In this document: in pieces, positions 11,391 to 22,790 of the stretch | Position numbering within the stretch: the first letter of the stretch is position 1 | Layout of the letters: each line of letters opens with the position of its first letter | NCBI GenBank assembly: GCA_049999725.1 | Contig: JBNGIS010024326.1 | Span: forward strand, 1 to 44,716 | Source of the DNA: Haplomitrium mnioides | Taxonomy: Eukaryota > Marchantiophyta > Haplomitriopsida > Calobryales | Length of the DNA: 44,716 nt | Direction of reading: 5' to 3' | Made by a program: the position numbers and the translations under genes | Notes under the pieces: generated by a model | What the model saw: only the letters and a program-made list of their open reading frames with translations | The model's database searches: none | Told to the model about the DNA's origin: nothing

Positions 11391-12050
11391 GAATTCTTGT
11401 TGACATTCCTTGGCTACATCCAATTCCCAGAAAGAAAATATTTTCCCGCTGCACCGTCCATTCAAATGCTTTTGGATTTTGTTCATTAATTCCTCACCAT
11501 CTTCCTTGTTTGATATCTCTATTTCCATCTCATTGTTGCTGACAGGTACCTTAACCAAGTCTTGATTGTTGATGTACTTGATTTCCGAGTCTTTCCTTGT
11601 GCTCCATAGACGGTTACTTGACATCTTCTTACTTACAAACATATAAAACAAATTTCTAAACAACCCACGAAAAGAAAGGACATAAAAACCATCTCACAAC
11701 TTCTTTCTGGAATTTTCTCACCATATTTGGATCAACTATTTCTCTTGAATTTTCTTGATAGTTGTCAGCCGGGTGTAAAGGTACTTCGTGTAATATTTTC
11801 AAAAAATTTTAAAAATTAAGTGAGAAGCCATGCAGGTTAGATGTTTTCGGAAAAAATGGCTTCTAATGTACATAAAAATGGGTTAAGACAGGCTTGGAGA
11901 GAAGGGGAGGATTGAGGTCACAAGTCATGGAAATAATATACTAGAATGCGGTGTTAAGTCGGATCAGGATAAGTTTACTTCAGAAGTCTGATGGAGAAAT
12001 AAAAATATAAAAAGTAATAAAACTAACCTAATTGTTGAGGGCCAAGCCAA
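11391..12050. other. Unassigned segment
   Basis: No gene recognised. A 118-residue minus-strand frame crosses the GA microsatellite and ends in low-complexity Ser-Leu repeats, so it is not credible as a gene. Confidence 0.3.
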
Positions 12051-14060
12051 GCCCACTAATTTCCTAACTATCTAACTTGGAGGACAGCCTGCCCTAGGGG
12101 GGGATTTAGCCCTGAACTAGGTCCGTCCAGGGGTAGAGAAGGGAATGCGGTGGCCTTACACCCCTCTAGGGAGCTGCCTCTCGAAAGAACAAAGGAGTGG
12201 GAGGTTTATATATGACATCGACCGTCTGGGGAAAAACTTATGGGATATTGGGAGGGCACCTTCTGCTCGGATCAAGACCACGAATCAAGGATTTTGCAGG
12301 CTGGGAGAATAGCGCGCATGGGAGAAAGGGGCACTTCAGGTCGAGGAGTGGGCTGGATCGATTAGCAGAGCTCAATCCGATGGGATCAATCAGCCACATT
12401 CGAACAACCAAAGGGATTGCAAAGGGAGTGAATGTGTAGGAGAGATCAAGGAATTCGCCAGAGGAGAGAAATTGTGAGCAAGAGGGAAAATTGAAGCACA
12501 CAGGTCAGGGGAGAGCAAAATCGAGTGTCTGGAGGGGAGCATTGGACTGCCCAAGAGAGGTTGGCATTCCCATAGAAATTGTGGATGAGGAGGAAATTGG
12601 ATGGTAAGGAGAGAGGAAAGGAATTGAAAGGGGCATGGCAGTTGGATTCGGAAGGCGCAAGGGGGGAGATGAGTTGATTGTCAAAGGAAGGGTCGAGCCA
12701 GGATGGAATTGCAGGGAGGTTTTGCCATGGAATCAAATCTCGCAAATCGTGGTAGCGGAGTTGAATCACGAATGGGAGTCGGTGTCGCAGGGAGACCAGA
12801 TAAGCAGAAGATTGACCCGGAAGCAGAAGTTGCGTAGGAGGACAATTTGATTTTGGACGAGGAATTCACGTAGCCAGAGAGATCAGTGCAGGACAACCAC
12901 TGCTGCAGAGGGACCACACAAGAAAAGGATTTGGATAGGATTCGAAGGGAGAAGTTCGCCGCAGGAGAATTTCACGCAAATGGAGGAGTCGAATAGAACC
13001 AGCATTGAAGGTTGGATTGATCAGAAGTGAAATCGCGCAAGGGCCAATAGGAGAATTCGTATGAGAGAAGGAGGGATTGAATTGTGCATGACAGAGAGAG
13101 ATTGAAAAGGAGTCGAGGAGGAGATTACCTCGAGGAGAGTCAAGTGTGCTGCGAGGATTTGGTTGAACAAGGTGGAGGGGATGGAATCGTCACAGGAATC
13201 GAGAGGAAGATGGAATGGGCCTGCATGGGGCCATGGGACGGAATCATAGAGGCCAAGAGGATCCAATCGCCTCAGGAAATTACGCAGGCTGAGAGGAGGA
13301 GGTTGAATTGCAATGCAGGCGTGTAGGGGATGGCGGAGCTAGGAGAGATCGAGGAGGGAACTACTTGCAGAAGAAGAATTTCCCTTGCAGCCTTGAAGAA
13401 GAATTGGCAGAAGGCGCTTGTAAAGAATTTAAGTTGAAAATCTATGCGCGGAAGGATGGTCTGAGGGGAATCGAGTCCGAGGTCTGTGGGTCCGATCCGA
13501 AGAACGGATCGGAAACTCACCTTCCTAAGTGGGGAGACCACTTTAAGTGGTTCCGATCCGTCTTCCGATGTAGGGAGGACTGGTTAAAAGGGATTACGAA
13601 GCGAGTTAATTAATTGGGCAAAAGGGTGACATGTCGAAGATTCGGACGCGAAGAAGGAGACTATGAAAGTTCGAATCAGAAGTCATCCGAAAGTTTGAAA
13701 TGGATCCGTGGGGTGCATAGTTCTTACATCAAACTTTTTGACAAGTCAGAGGAAGGATGTAGAGGCCGAAAAGGTGACTTATTGGCAGTCCAGCCCAAGA
13801 GGAGAACCAAGTATCGAAAGGGCGATAAATCAAAGGCGGAGCCCACTTAAGGGGGTTCCGATGTGCCATCCAATGTGGGATCCTCCACTTAATATGGTTC
13901 CGAGTGTTCTACCTAAGTGGAGAGCCCAACATAGCCTAAAACCAAAAAATGTTATTGGATCCTTATTCTCATTGCGTATTTACTTGTTGAATACAACCCC
14001 AAAATTAATTTTTCAATGCCTTTCCCTTAGTGCTACCGTCTATTTCATCCCATTGCGTTA
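12051..14060 (+). other. Purine-rich, GC-richer unassigned block
   Basis: From about 12180 to 13700 the plus strand is strongly G+A rich, unlike the AT-rich flanks. Open frames appear in all three phases on both strands because purine-rich DNA lacks certain stops; none shows a domain. Near 13520-13560 and 13840-13920 an AAGTGG/CCACTT-type motif recurs with GGTTCCGAT. It lies just upstream of the gag at 14330, so it may contain that element's 5' LTR and leader, but no second LTR copy is present to test this. Confidence 0.35.
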
Positions 14061-14329
14061 GCAACCAAGGGCTAGATTGAATTGTTGGTTCTCTTCTCCC
14101 TCTCTTCTTCCGTGGTATTCCAAGGATGGTTTGGATTTTAATTTCGTTGTCCAAAAACACCCTCATCCGTGTTTGTGTATGAGGCAATCTTCTATCTCTT
14201 CTACTCAATCAGAACACTATTCACGTCAAAACATTCAAGTTCCTCCTCCTCTCGCGCCTACAAATCTTGCATCTTTTGAGTTGTCTACTTCTCCAAACCC
14301 CATCCACGTTTCTATCACTATGGCATTCC

Positions 14330-15390
14330 TTCTGGCCCAACCATCTTGTTACTCTTGCCAGAAGTTTGCTTGTTAGATTCAGTAGAATGTGTCGATGTGG
14401 AAACACATGTGAATAGATTCCTTGCATTAGCAGCCGCGATGAGTGATCCTGCAAATGTCCTTCGTTTTCAATTCCCCACTATACTAGATGGTGATGCCAT
14501 CAGTTGGTTTTTTCGTGAAGCCGTTGCAGTACCTACATAGCTAGATCTTTAGGTTGCCTTTCTAGATAGATTTAGATCTGCCTACCATTTTGATCGTGCT
14601 TGGGATAAAATGTTTTTGTATTAAAATGTACGCTGATGAATCCATTCAAGACTATAGCAATTGTTTTAAAGTTGTTGTTAACAAGCAAAGAACTCCCCTT
14701 CCAGATGATGATCAAATAGGGTTTTTCAATAAAGGACTCTTGAATGCCATTCAAGAGTATGTCTTGCTCCAAGACCCCCAAACACTTGAACACGTCATTC
14801 ACTTGGCCACCTCTTATGAAAAGATGTTACTTCATCGGGATCGGTTCACCTCCACTTCTTCTTTGCTAGTGCTAGACCAGTCTAGATCATATTTCTTAAT
14901 GCCTCATCTCACTTCCACTACTTCCCTGCCGATGCTACATCCCTCTCCATTGTCGTGTGCTTCTTCTATAGCCTTCAAATTGTTTTGATGCTAGACTAGC
15001 TAAAGTTACTTCCTGTCTGACGGACTAGATTGCTACTCTGAAGCTCCAAATAGTGAATTCTAGTCTTGCCATGACTCTTTCTTCCTCTGCTTCCAATATA
15101 TGGTGTACTCCTTGTAGTAAGCAACATTCACCTCTCCAAGCTGGCCTTTGACTTCTTGGTGTGACATTTGCCCATCCTCAGACCATGCCAGTAATGTTTG
15201 CCTTTTCTAGTGCAAAACCAAAGTAGAAATTGCTCAAATTGCTTTCCAACATGCCCAACCAGTCTGTCATATGCTGGCTCAGCAACCTTCCTCCCAATAT
15301 CACACTCCTATGCATGTGTACCAACAACTTCATACACAACAACCATCTAGTTACCAGTATTGGCCTCTCCGTCTGCCTCAAGGCTAGAAT
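14330..15390 (+). pseudogene. gypsy gag, decayed
   Basis: Plus-strand frames contain VETHVNRFLALAAAMSDP, FPTILDGDAISWFF, FLDRFRSAYHFDRAWDKMF and DESIQDYSNCFKVVV. These match the usual retrotransposon gag domain order (FL..AA....P....FP..L.G.A..WF, then a mid-domain F..RF). Gag forms the particle that packages element RNA. Stops occur near 14540 and 14622, and more damage follows before the zinc knuckle. No gag start could be fixed. It opens the element whose pol lies at 17580-20190. Confidence 0.8.
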
Positions 15391-15432
15391 TGCTACAATT
15401 GCAACCAAACTGACCATATTGCCCGTGATTGT
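15391..15432 (+). pseudogene. gag CCHC zinc knuckle
   Basis: The translation CYNCNQTDHIARDCP fits the CX2CX4HX4C pattern exactly. The knuckle binds element RNA at the end of gag. The surrounding frame is broken, but this motif is intact. Confidence 0.92.
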
Positions 15433-16216
15433 CCTCATCCTAGATCACAACAGTACTATCAAGATTGAAATCAGTGAATGGCCCAACACCCATATAATTA
15501 GTACCCCGAACAACGCCCATATCCACCAAGGTACCCTTCTCAACATTCCTCTTATCCTCAACAATCCTCTTATGTTGCTTTGCTACCTCCTCAAATCACC
15601 TACTACCAACCAAAGTAGCTGCAAGCTCCTCCTATTCAACCACCTTCCATTCCTCCACCTCCTTTTGCTCTTCCCATTATACCATAGGCTACGATCCCAA
15701 CCCAAAGGCTAGTCCTTCAATTGCCCAATTCCATCAATTAGCCGACTGCCTATAATCGTCATCAAATTGAAGTGGTTCTTGTGAATGCAACTCTTTGTTT
15801 GGGACATCAACTCCACCATCCAACTCCAACTCCACCTATTCCTTCTCATGTGCTTCCCACCCCTCCTTTTGCAACCCCTATTGTACGTGCTTCTCTTTTG
15901 ATCATTTGCAAAGACAATCCTTCCTCTCTTTCATCTGATGCATGCCTTCATCCCTCTGTCACAGCGCCCCTACCACTGCTTTCCTTCGTACCAACTCCTT
16001 ATGTCCCTCTAGTTTCCATTCCAATTTTAGCACTTGCCTCAGAGCTGTCACATGTTTGAAAATCCAGACCCCAGAAAGTGTTTGAATTTCCCCTTGAAGG
16101 CATCATATATTATAACTTCTTTAAGGATATGCGAGCCCGACCAGTCAATATTACGTTCTATCAGATTTTGAAACTCAATGTCCCCCACTTGTTGCAATTT
16201 GAAGAAAGCTCTTGTC
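15433..16216 (+). pseudogene. gag-protease linker
   Basis: A Pro- and Gln-rich stretch (frame 15772-16059 has HQLHHPTPTPPIPSHV) is followed by a better conserved block near 16100-16216 reading NFFKDMRARPVNITFYQIL and a FEESSCRS end. The latter resembles the conserved segment just before protease in plant gypsy polyproteins. The solo LTR breaks the frame right after it. Confidence 0.6.
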
Positions 16217-16220
16217 GTTC

Positions 16221-17351
16221 TGTGAAGGTATGAGATGGTTTGAGATAATTTTAATGAGAATAGAACACCATCATAGAATGGAATGCATTATGATGAAGTA
16301 TGGAGAAGATTTAGAAGTTATTAGAGGAAACGTAGATTTGATCGGTTTTCTTTAATATGTGTAGATATGAGTACAGAGTAAATTGTGTTCTTATTAGAAA
16401 TGTTTAGAAGCTGATATTTTATAGCAAGATATAATATTGCTTAAGTAACTAGTATGATTTTATAGAAGTGAAAAAGCTGCTGTAAATCGGAAGTTATAAC
16501 TGGTCAAAGTTACAAAAGTGAGCTGTAGAAAAGTCAAAATAGAAAATATCTACAAATTGGGTAGAAAGCTTACTTGACAAGCTTTCCAAAAAGGTATAGT
16601 ACAGCAAAATTGACTTAGTATTATTGACTTCATAGAGATTCTACTAGAATAGACTAAAGAGGAGAAAAGTCAAGAAAAGTCAATTTGTTCTTTGACTTAT
16701 TCTTTGAGAGAATCTCAAAGTATCGTATTAGGAATTGTTTGTAGGGACAAATACAAGGTAGAAAAGTCTTGGACCAATTGTTGAGATTCTTTGACAAGGG
16801 AAGTTCCAAATGACAAGCTTCTTCTTGAAGAAGAAAACAAAAGGTGGAGATACTTGAGGAGCACTTGTAGGATTTAATAATTAGAGAGATAATCACCTTG
16901 GATTCTTTACCTAGGGTGATAGAATATTTAGCTTTACTCCTAGTAATTATCTAGACTAGCATATAAGGAGGAGGGGGCTTGAGTTGAGATTGGGTTTTCA
17001 TTTGGAGATTTTAGATTTGAAAGTTGTGAGAGACCTTTGGAGAAGCGCTTGGAGGAGCTCTTGGAGGAGCTACTTTGAAAACTCATTGGAGGGCAAGCAT
17101 TTGAGGAGTAGTTTTTCATAGAGTGAGGAATGTGTTGAGATTTAGAAGGGTGAGAGCAAGAGTGTTTTGTGTGACAACATTTGGAGTAAAGAGTGAGGAT
17201 TTCCACAATATTTTTCTATTGAGTATTCTTCCTTTGTAGATTTTGTTGTGTATTGATGATTGCAGCCACACTTCCACCTACCTCTCATATTCAATATGCA
17301 CTCAACATCAAAGTCACATGAGGAGAAACCGACGAAACCTCTAGCTTCACA
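16221..17351 (+). mobile_element. Solo LTR A (1131 bp) with target duplication
   Basis: It begins TGTGAAG at 16221 and ends CTTCACA at 17351, a perfect 7-bp inverted terminal repeat with the canonical TG..CA ends. GTTC flanks it on both sides (16217-16220 and 17352-17355), a probable 4-bp target duplication. The part from 16402 onward matches 41556-42541. A likely promoter ATATAAGGAGGAGG lies near 16970. No internal sequence remains, so this is a solo LTR left by recombination between two LTRs. It sits at the gag-protease junction of an older gypsy element. Confidence 0.88.
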
Positions 17352-17355
17352 GTTC

Positions 17356-17900
17356 TAGGTTGTAAATCCAAAATTGTGAATCTCCTTCGAGCTTGAAAGC
17401 TCAAGTCTAGATTGCACCCTAACAAGTCCGCTTGTGAGTTTCTTCCTCCTTGCCTTACCGATGTTGAACAACTTACTGACGAGGCACTAGAATCTCTCGA
17501 ATCTCCTCCCTCCAAAACTCATGTTGTTCAGATGGTATCTCTATTTGACTCTAGTACTCTTGCAACTTGGTATTTATTGACAACATCCTGATTCCAAAAG
17601 CCCATTTAGATACTGGCTCAACCGTAAACATTATAATTGCCTCAATTGTGGAGTCTATTGGCTATACCTCATCAACTTTGCATAAATACTCCCTCCTCTT
17701 TCGTCTGGCCGACGGTCGTAAAATTGCACCTCTGGGCGTTCTTTGAAACATTCCTACTCTCTTTGTCAATCAAGAATACTTGGTTCATTACATTGTGATT
17801 AGTGCACTCCAATAGAACCAACATCCTCTTCTTGTTCGTTGCCACTAAGTCAAGCAAAGTCATTCTCAGATGGATTTTGCCATTGGCACATTGACAATCA
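17356..17900 (+). pseudogene. gypsy aspartic protease
   Basis: From about 17590 the plus strand reads PKAHLDTGSTVNIIIAS and FRLADGRKIAPLGVL. The DTGS active-site tetrad lies at 17609-17620, followed by the usual second block ending in PLGV. The enzyme cuts the element polyprotein. Upstream, 17400-17520 keeps LPPCLTDVEQLTDEALESL, a linker remnant. A stop follows PLGVL near 17743. Confidence 0.8.
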
Positions 17901-18016
17901 GACCTCTTGACAAAAGGATAATGCTATCTTTATACTCCAATAGTCCTCTTCTCTCGACTTAGAAGCTTCACAAACTTTTTCACAATGCATCCTTTGTTGA
18001 ACCAGATTCTTGACTT

Positions 18017-19082
18017 TTGATCCAAGACTCTGATTTGTCAAATGAGTCCAATTATTTTGGTTCCCTCTTTGCTTCCTATCATTTTGTGGAGGTCAAGTTT
18101 GTAGATATGCCTATTGTCCTTGAACAACATAAAAACTTCAAGATTTTTGACCAACTCGATCGTCCCTCTCAATCCTATCTTTTGGAACTCATCACGCGTT
18201 ACATTGATGTTTTTTTATGGGAATACAATGAGATGACTGGTGTGTCCCCTTCTATCTACTAGTATCACATAAAGCTGAAGCCCGATGCCAAACCCATAAA
18301 ACGTCGCCCATATTGGCTCAATCCAAAGTACATGGAATTAGTCCAAGCAAATCTTACAAAGATGTTTAATGCTAGCATTATATCTCATGCAGGCTTAACC
18401 AATTGAGTTTCTCCAATTGTTGTTGTTTCAAACCAGATGGTTCGGTTTGTGTTTGTGGAGATTTCACGGGATTTAACACTGCAACTGTTATGGAACATTT
18501 TCTAATTCCCTTTACTGACACTATTCTTGACAATGTTGCCAGCCATCAATGCTACAACTTTCTTGATAAATTTTCAGGGTATAATCAGATTACCATCCAC
18601 CTTGATTCTTATCCCCTCACTACAGTTGACGCTCTTTGGGAATGTTACTTATATAACAAGTTAGTCTTTGGTTTATGTAATGCCCCAAATGCCTTCCAAT
18701 GCATCATGATCATGGCCTTTGACTCCATGTTGCATGGTCCGAATAAGTGCCTCGAAATTTATCTAGATGATTTTAAAATTTTGGCACCAAAGTAGATCAT
18801 TTGAAACACTTAGACGCAACATTCCTTTGTTGTCACCAATTGGAGATCTCTCTCAATCCCAAGAACTACAAGTTCTTTGCCCTTGTTAGCATTCTCCTTG
18901 GTCATATTGTTTTGGAAATAGGATTATCCCCCGATCCTATGAAAGTAAGTATTATTCTCACCCTTCTTGCCCCACAGATAGTGAAACAATTTCAACACTT
19001 CTTGGGTAGGTCCATATATTATAGAATATATTATAAGAATTATGATCGCATTGCTTCCTCTTTGCTTTTAAACCAGACATGA
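18017..19082 (+). pseudogene. gypsy reverse transcriptase
   Basis: The N-terminal part has FDQLDRPSQSYLLELITRYIDV and FLWEYNEMTGVSPSIY, then KPIKRRPYWLNPKY. The RT core shows VCGDFTGFNTAT, FLDKFSGYNQITIH, VFGLCNAPNAFQ and the catalytic YLDDFKI at 18760-18780, followed by NPKNYKFFALVSILLGHIV and FQHFLGRSIYYRIYYKNY. Stops or frameshifts lie near 18260, 18400 and 18795. Only distantly similar to the RTs at 6540-7653 and 35100-35750, so a different gypsy lineage. Confidence 0.9.
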
Positions 19083-19139
19083 AGTCTCTTTCATCTGGTT
19101 GAATGAATGTTAGCAAGCTTTTCAAACTCTAAAAGACAT

Positions 19140-19580
19140 TCTTGCACCTCTTCCTTTTCTGTCCACCGTTGACTGAACACTTCCTTTTCTTGTCATGGTT
19201 GATACATCCTCTACAACAACTAGAGCTGTGCTCACTCAATTGCGCAATAATAAGGAGTGCCCAATCTACTATGCGGGTAAGCAGCTCAGCCTAGCCGAAA
19301 GAAATTACTCTAGAATGGAGAAAGAAGTGTTACGCATGATTCATGCTTTCCTGAAATTCTACCACTGCCTTCTTGGTTATAAGTTTGTCTTTATTATTGA
19401 TCATGATTCAGTGAAGTATATTGTTAAAAAGCCTGATCTCATAGGTTGCCTAGCTTGCTAGGCTTTGTTACTCCAAGAATTCACGTTTACGGTCCAAGTT
19501 TGGTCGGGTCTCAAAGACGGTGATTGTGATTTCTTGTCACAAGTACTTGGTGACCCTGATCATGTGCCACTTGATGACAA
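19140..19580 (+). pseudogene. gypsy RNase H
   Basis: Motifs seen are MVDTSSTTTRAVLTQL, CPIYYAGKQLSLAERNYSR, KEVLRMIHAFLKFYHCLLG and FIIDHDSVKYIVKKPDL, then after one stop DGDCDFLSQV, the degenerate version of the ADxLSR end. It follows RT directly as in all Ty3/gypsy pol genes. Confidence 0.88.
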
Positions 19581-20190
19581 TTTTCTTGATTTATGGGCAT
19601 CACACATCGCTTCTCTATTTTCCATCAACCATGTATTTGAGCACCCATTAGTGCAATTAGCATGCCATCCTTGGTACTCTTGGCTTATTTCATTCCCCAT
19701 GTTCAAAATTTTGCCATCGGATCTTATTACCAATCAAATTCGCTCCTTCATCCACTCTACTTCACCCTATACTATCGTTTTTGGATTGCTATATAGAATT
19801 GATGAAGATGGAGTCCTGCGTAGATGTTTGACTCCCCCTCCAAGACCTCTCAAGTTTTGCAAGGTTGCCACATATTTGCTCATGGTGGGCACTTTGCTGG
19901 AAAGACGACTACTTTGAAAGTTTTTTTGTTTTGGCTGTTGGTGGCCAAGTCTTTTTGCCAATGCACATAAGTTCACCAAAACATTGGGTGCATATCATAG
20001 AACCAGTTGCTTTATAAAGGAATCTGAAATGCCCTTGGTTCTGATCCTTCCTATATCGGCATTTGAAAAATAGGGTCTTGACTTTATTGGCTCGATAACT
20101 CCTTCTAACAGCCACTACTTTGAACCTAGAACCGCTACTGAGTTCTTGTTTCACTTGGTAGTCACAAATATTATTTTTTGTGATTTGGTT
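19581..20190 (+). pseudogene. gypsy integrase, 3' truncated
   Basis: The frame at 19465-19917 ends with a zinc-binding-type N-terminal region (GLLYRIDEDGVLRRCL, then a degenerate H...GGH). After a frameshift near 19890 the core begins with SAFEK, a stop where W is expected, then GLDFIGSI at about 20070-20095. Recognisable integrase fades by about 20190, before the DDE core is complete, where the DNA transposon seems to begin. Confidence 0.78.
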
Positions 20191-20523
20191 TTGAAAAACA
20201 TCAATTTTACATTTGTGACATTTTTTCACAAAGAAAATTGTTTTTAGAAATACGAGTTGCGTATTTTCCATTGAGATTACATTTTAAAATTTTCTTTATA
20301 ATAAACACCTTAGAAAACAAGCATTTTGGTTATTGAAATTTTTTATTAAAACCTCACACTATTGTGAATACACTAAATTCATCAAAAATAAAACATATAT
20401 CTTTATATAAAAACAAATGATAGGCAAACGTGGATGTCTATTTGCGTACGAACTTTGAGCCAAACTAGAAGCGTCGTAGCTGTTAAATCTTAAGCAAGCA
20501 TGGATTCCAAACTAGAACCCTAA
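20191..20523. other. Left boundary zone of the DNA transposon
   Basis: An AT-rich segment with no gene. Integrase similarity is lost and the transposon's subterminal array starts at 20524, so the left end lies here. No convincing terminal inverted repeat was found, partly because the right end of the element is not intact in this window. Confidence 0.4.
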
Positions 20524-20890
20524 AGCCTATGAACGCATAGACTCCGAACAAGAATCCTAAAGCCTTTGCGTATAGAGACTCTGAACGAGAACATTAAGGC
20601 TATGCATGCATAAACTTTGAATGAGAACCCTAAAGCCTATGCGCGTCTAGACTCTAAACAAGAACCCTAAAGCCTATGCACATATAGACTTTGAATGAGA
20701 ACCCTGTAGCTTAGGCGTGCGGGGACTTTGAACAAGAACCTTAAAGCTTATGCGCGCAAAGACTCCTAACGAGAACTAGAAAGCTTATATGCGCATAGAC
20801 TCTAAACCAGAACGTAAAGCCTATGCGGCCATAGATTGCTAGAGCTCCTGTGCGCATGGACTCCAAGCCCATATGCACATGGACTCCAAA
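20524..20890 (+). repeat. 37-bp subterminal minisatellite
   Basis: Units start AGCC or AGGC at 20524, 20561, 20597 and 20634 and continue to about 20890. Each has a TATGCGCGCATAGACT-like near-palindrome, then TTGAACGAGAACCCTAA. The last units shift to GTGCGCATGGACTCCAA, the form seen in the intron arrays at 22.4 and 24.4 kb, linking this array to the methyltransferase gene's element. Confidence 0.85.
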
Positions 20891-21014
20891 CCATTCTTAG
20901 GCACACCAAATTGAATAGTGATGAAATGACTTGAAATAGATTGGGAGTGCAACAAGTTGAAACTTTGGCAAATAAAACTTTGTAAAAAAATACTTTATTG
21001 ATAACACAATTTGT

Positions 21015-21644
21015 TCAAACAAATGCTCTGGCTCTATTCTCATCGGGAGGAATTTTCTTATCTAAATCCAAAGGCTGAGCATCTGGAGTCACTAGAGAGT
21101 CTTGTCGAGACTTTCCAGTCCCAAATATTGTGACACAATCACTAGTAGCACCTGTAGTACCAAAAGGAATAGGTTCCTTGTGGTATGCATAGACTATCTA
21201 TGACTCAGTCACATCGGATGCCAAGGAAGCCATTGTCAAAACTCTATGGGGAATGTAGATAGACTGAAGTCTCTCATATTCCACTACGATGCAGTTTCGC
21301 ATTAGCTTTAAAGCATAAACAAGGCATGTGCCAGACTCAGAGCAAAGATCTATGATCTAATCCTGCTTTATTAACAAATGGTCAATGAAAAATTTGTAAA
21401 AAGCCTACGATTTTTGATAAACATTGACATGAGCATCATCTCTTGGATGTTTAAGTTTTGCATAAACCACAAGACAACTAAAAACACTACGTATTATTTG
21501 CCAAGGTAGTTCCGTCGCAGAAGCAGGCTACAAATTAAAAAGCCTAATGCTCCTCTTTCCTTCTTTTGTTCAGTATCCCACAGTCCAATACTTGTAGGCA
21601 TGTGTGATTCTATGACCACTAGAATGATGAATGTTGCTTTTGTT
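21015..21644 (-). other. Methyltransferase gene exon 4: SAM motif
   Basis: The acceptor TTTTTACAAG ends at 21645. The exon reads KLKHPRDDAHVNVYQKS, AFYKFFIDHLLIKQD, then IIDLCSESGTCLVYALKL (Asp 21350, Gly 21332) and RNCIVVEYERLQ. This is the classic C-terminal motif I of beta-class DNA methyltransferases (Asp-x-F-x-G-x-G-like, then GRNCI.VE.D..Q). The C-terminal tail is acidic and Pro-rich. In-frame stops replace residues before AFY and before IIDL. Confidence 0.8.
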
Positions 21645-21743
21645 CTTGTAAAAAGAAAAACAAACAAATCAAACATTGTAACCAAAGTGCAAGAAAAGTT
21701 AAAAAGAGAAATTAAAAACTAAAAAAATCAAAGAACAACTTAC

Positions 21744-22301
21744 CAGATGTCGTGGTTGATTGCACAAAAAATTTCCAAAAAGGCATCTTTAACAATGCCA
21801 AATCATTGCGACGAATGTATAATAACAAAAGACCAAAAATTTGACGTTGTGATTGCCGCAAAAGATGAAACCATATCAAAAATGTAATCTTTTGAAAATG
21901 GTTCAGAATTGTCATGCTTACATTCCTTAAGGTTGTAACCATAAGGAATATCCGCAATAGCCAAAGTGAAATACCTAGGTTTCACCAAGCTCTTCAACTA
22001 TCAAGCATTGGCCTCCTTGTGGACTTGGTAAAATGCCATGTTGAGACCATTGACATAGGACAGTAAGTCCTCATCCTCGTCTCTCACAACTCCTTCAGTT
22101 GTAAGAGATGCAGCATTTGCTTTATTGCCTTGATTTCCACTCTCTAGCTTTTTGGCAATGAAGAAGAAAAACTGGAAGATAAGAAACGAGAGTGGGAGCC
22201 TTGTCTTGATCTTCTAAGGATTCTTCGACCCCTGATCTTTTTCGGCCTTTTGTAGCTGTTGTCAATTTTTTTGCCAGTTGACGTTTGAACGTTTTGTCCC
22301 C
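21744..22301 (-). other. Methyltransferase gene exon 3: motif IV
   Basis: After GDKTFKRQLAKKLTTATKGR and a decayed stretch, a coherent frame gives EDEDLLSYVNGLNMAFYQVHKE and KPRYFTLAIADIPYGYNLKE, then YIFDMVSSFAAITTSNFWS and FVIIHSSQ. IADIPYG (Asp at 21952) occupies the DPPY/NPPY catalytic position; the first Pro is Ile here. The W-FVI segment is the strand that usually follows motif IV. The exon ends before GTAAGTTG (donor 21743-21742). Confidence 0.75.
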
Positions 22302-22790
22302 CTACACACAAAAAAAATAGAAAAAAATATTAGAAGACAAAAAAAAATTAAATACTAGAGAGAGGCACTAAATTCCATGCACGCATAGACTTCGTAGTCC
22401 TTTCCTGGTTGGACTGCGACGTCCAAGCGCTTAGATTGAGAAGTCCATGCACGCATGGATTGCAAGGTACTTGCGTGCATTGACTTTGAAGTCCATGTGC
22501 GCATGGACTTCAAAGTTCAATCGCGCATGGATTTGCTATCCATGCACTTTTGGACTTCGCAGTCCAAGCATGAAAGGACTTTGCTGTCCATGCTCGCAGG
22601 GACTACGAAGTCCATGCGCGCATGGACTAGGAAGTTTTTTCATGCTTAGATTGCAAAGTCAATACGCGCCTGGATTGCAAAGTCCATGCGCGCATGGACT
22701 CTAAACCTATTTTATCAAAAACAAGGATAACTTAGAGTAAATTCACTGCAACTCCAAAGAAATGAATGTGGTGTGAAAAAAAGAACTTAC
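22302..22790 (-). other. Methyltransferase gene intron 2
   Basis: GTAAGT-type donor at 22790 and TGTGTAG acceptor at 22304-22302. It carries a second 24-bp array. Confidence 0.65.
22375..22706 (+). repeat. 24-bp palindromic minisatellite in intron 2
   Basis: GTCC-type unit starts at 22443, 22467, 22491 and 22515 show an exact 24-bp period, which continues with minor slips to 22706. Several units are perfect or near-perfect GTCCATGCGCGCATGGAC palindromes. Confidence 0.88.

Noticed and set aside
11307-11663. 118-residue minus-strand frame
   Set aside because: Ends in Ser-Leu repeats from the GA microsatellite and has no recognisable domain.
12197-13850. Many overlapping frames of 60-107 residues on both strands
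   Set aside because: They result from purine-rich composition; no frame shows a domain or consistent codon pattern.
19909-20271. 120-residue Cys/Lys-rich minus-strand frame
   Set aside because: The plus strand here encodes the integrase core (AFEK, GLDFIGSI), so this is its shadow.
22447-22704. Open frames with repeated MHAWI/CAWT-type peptides
   Set aside because: Translations of the 24-bp array, whose period is a multiple of three. The same holds for the frames at 24297-24630.
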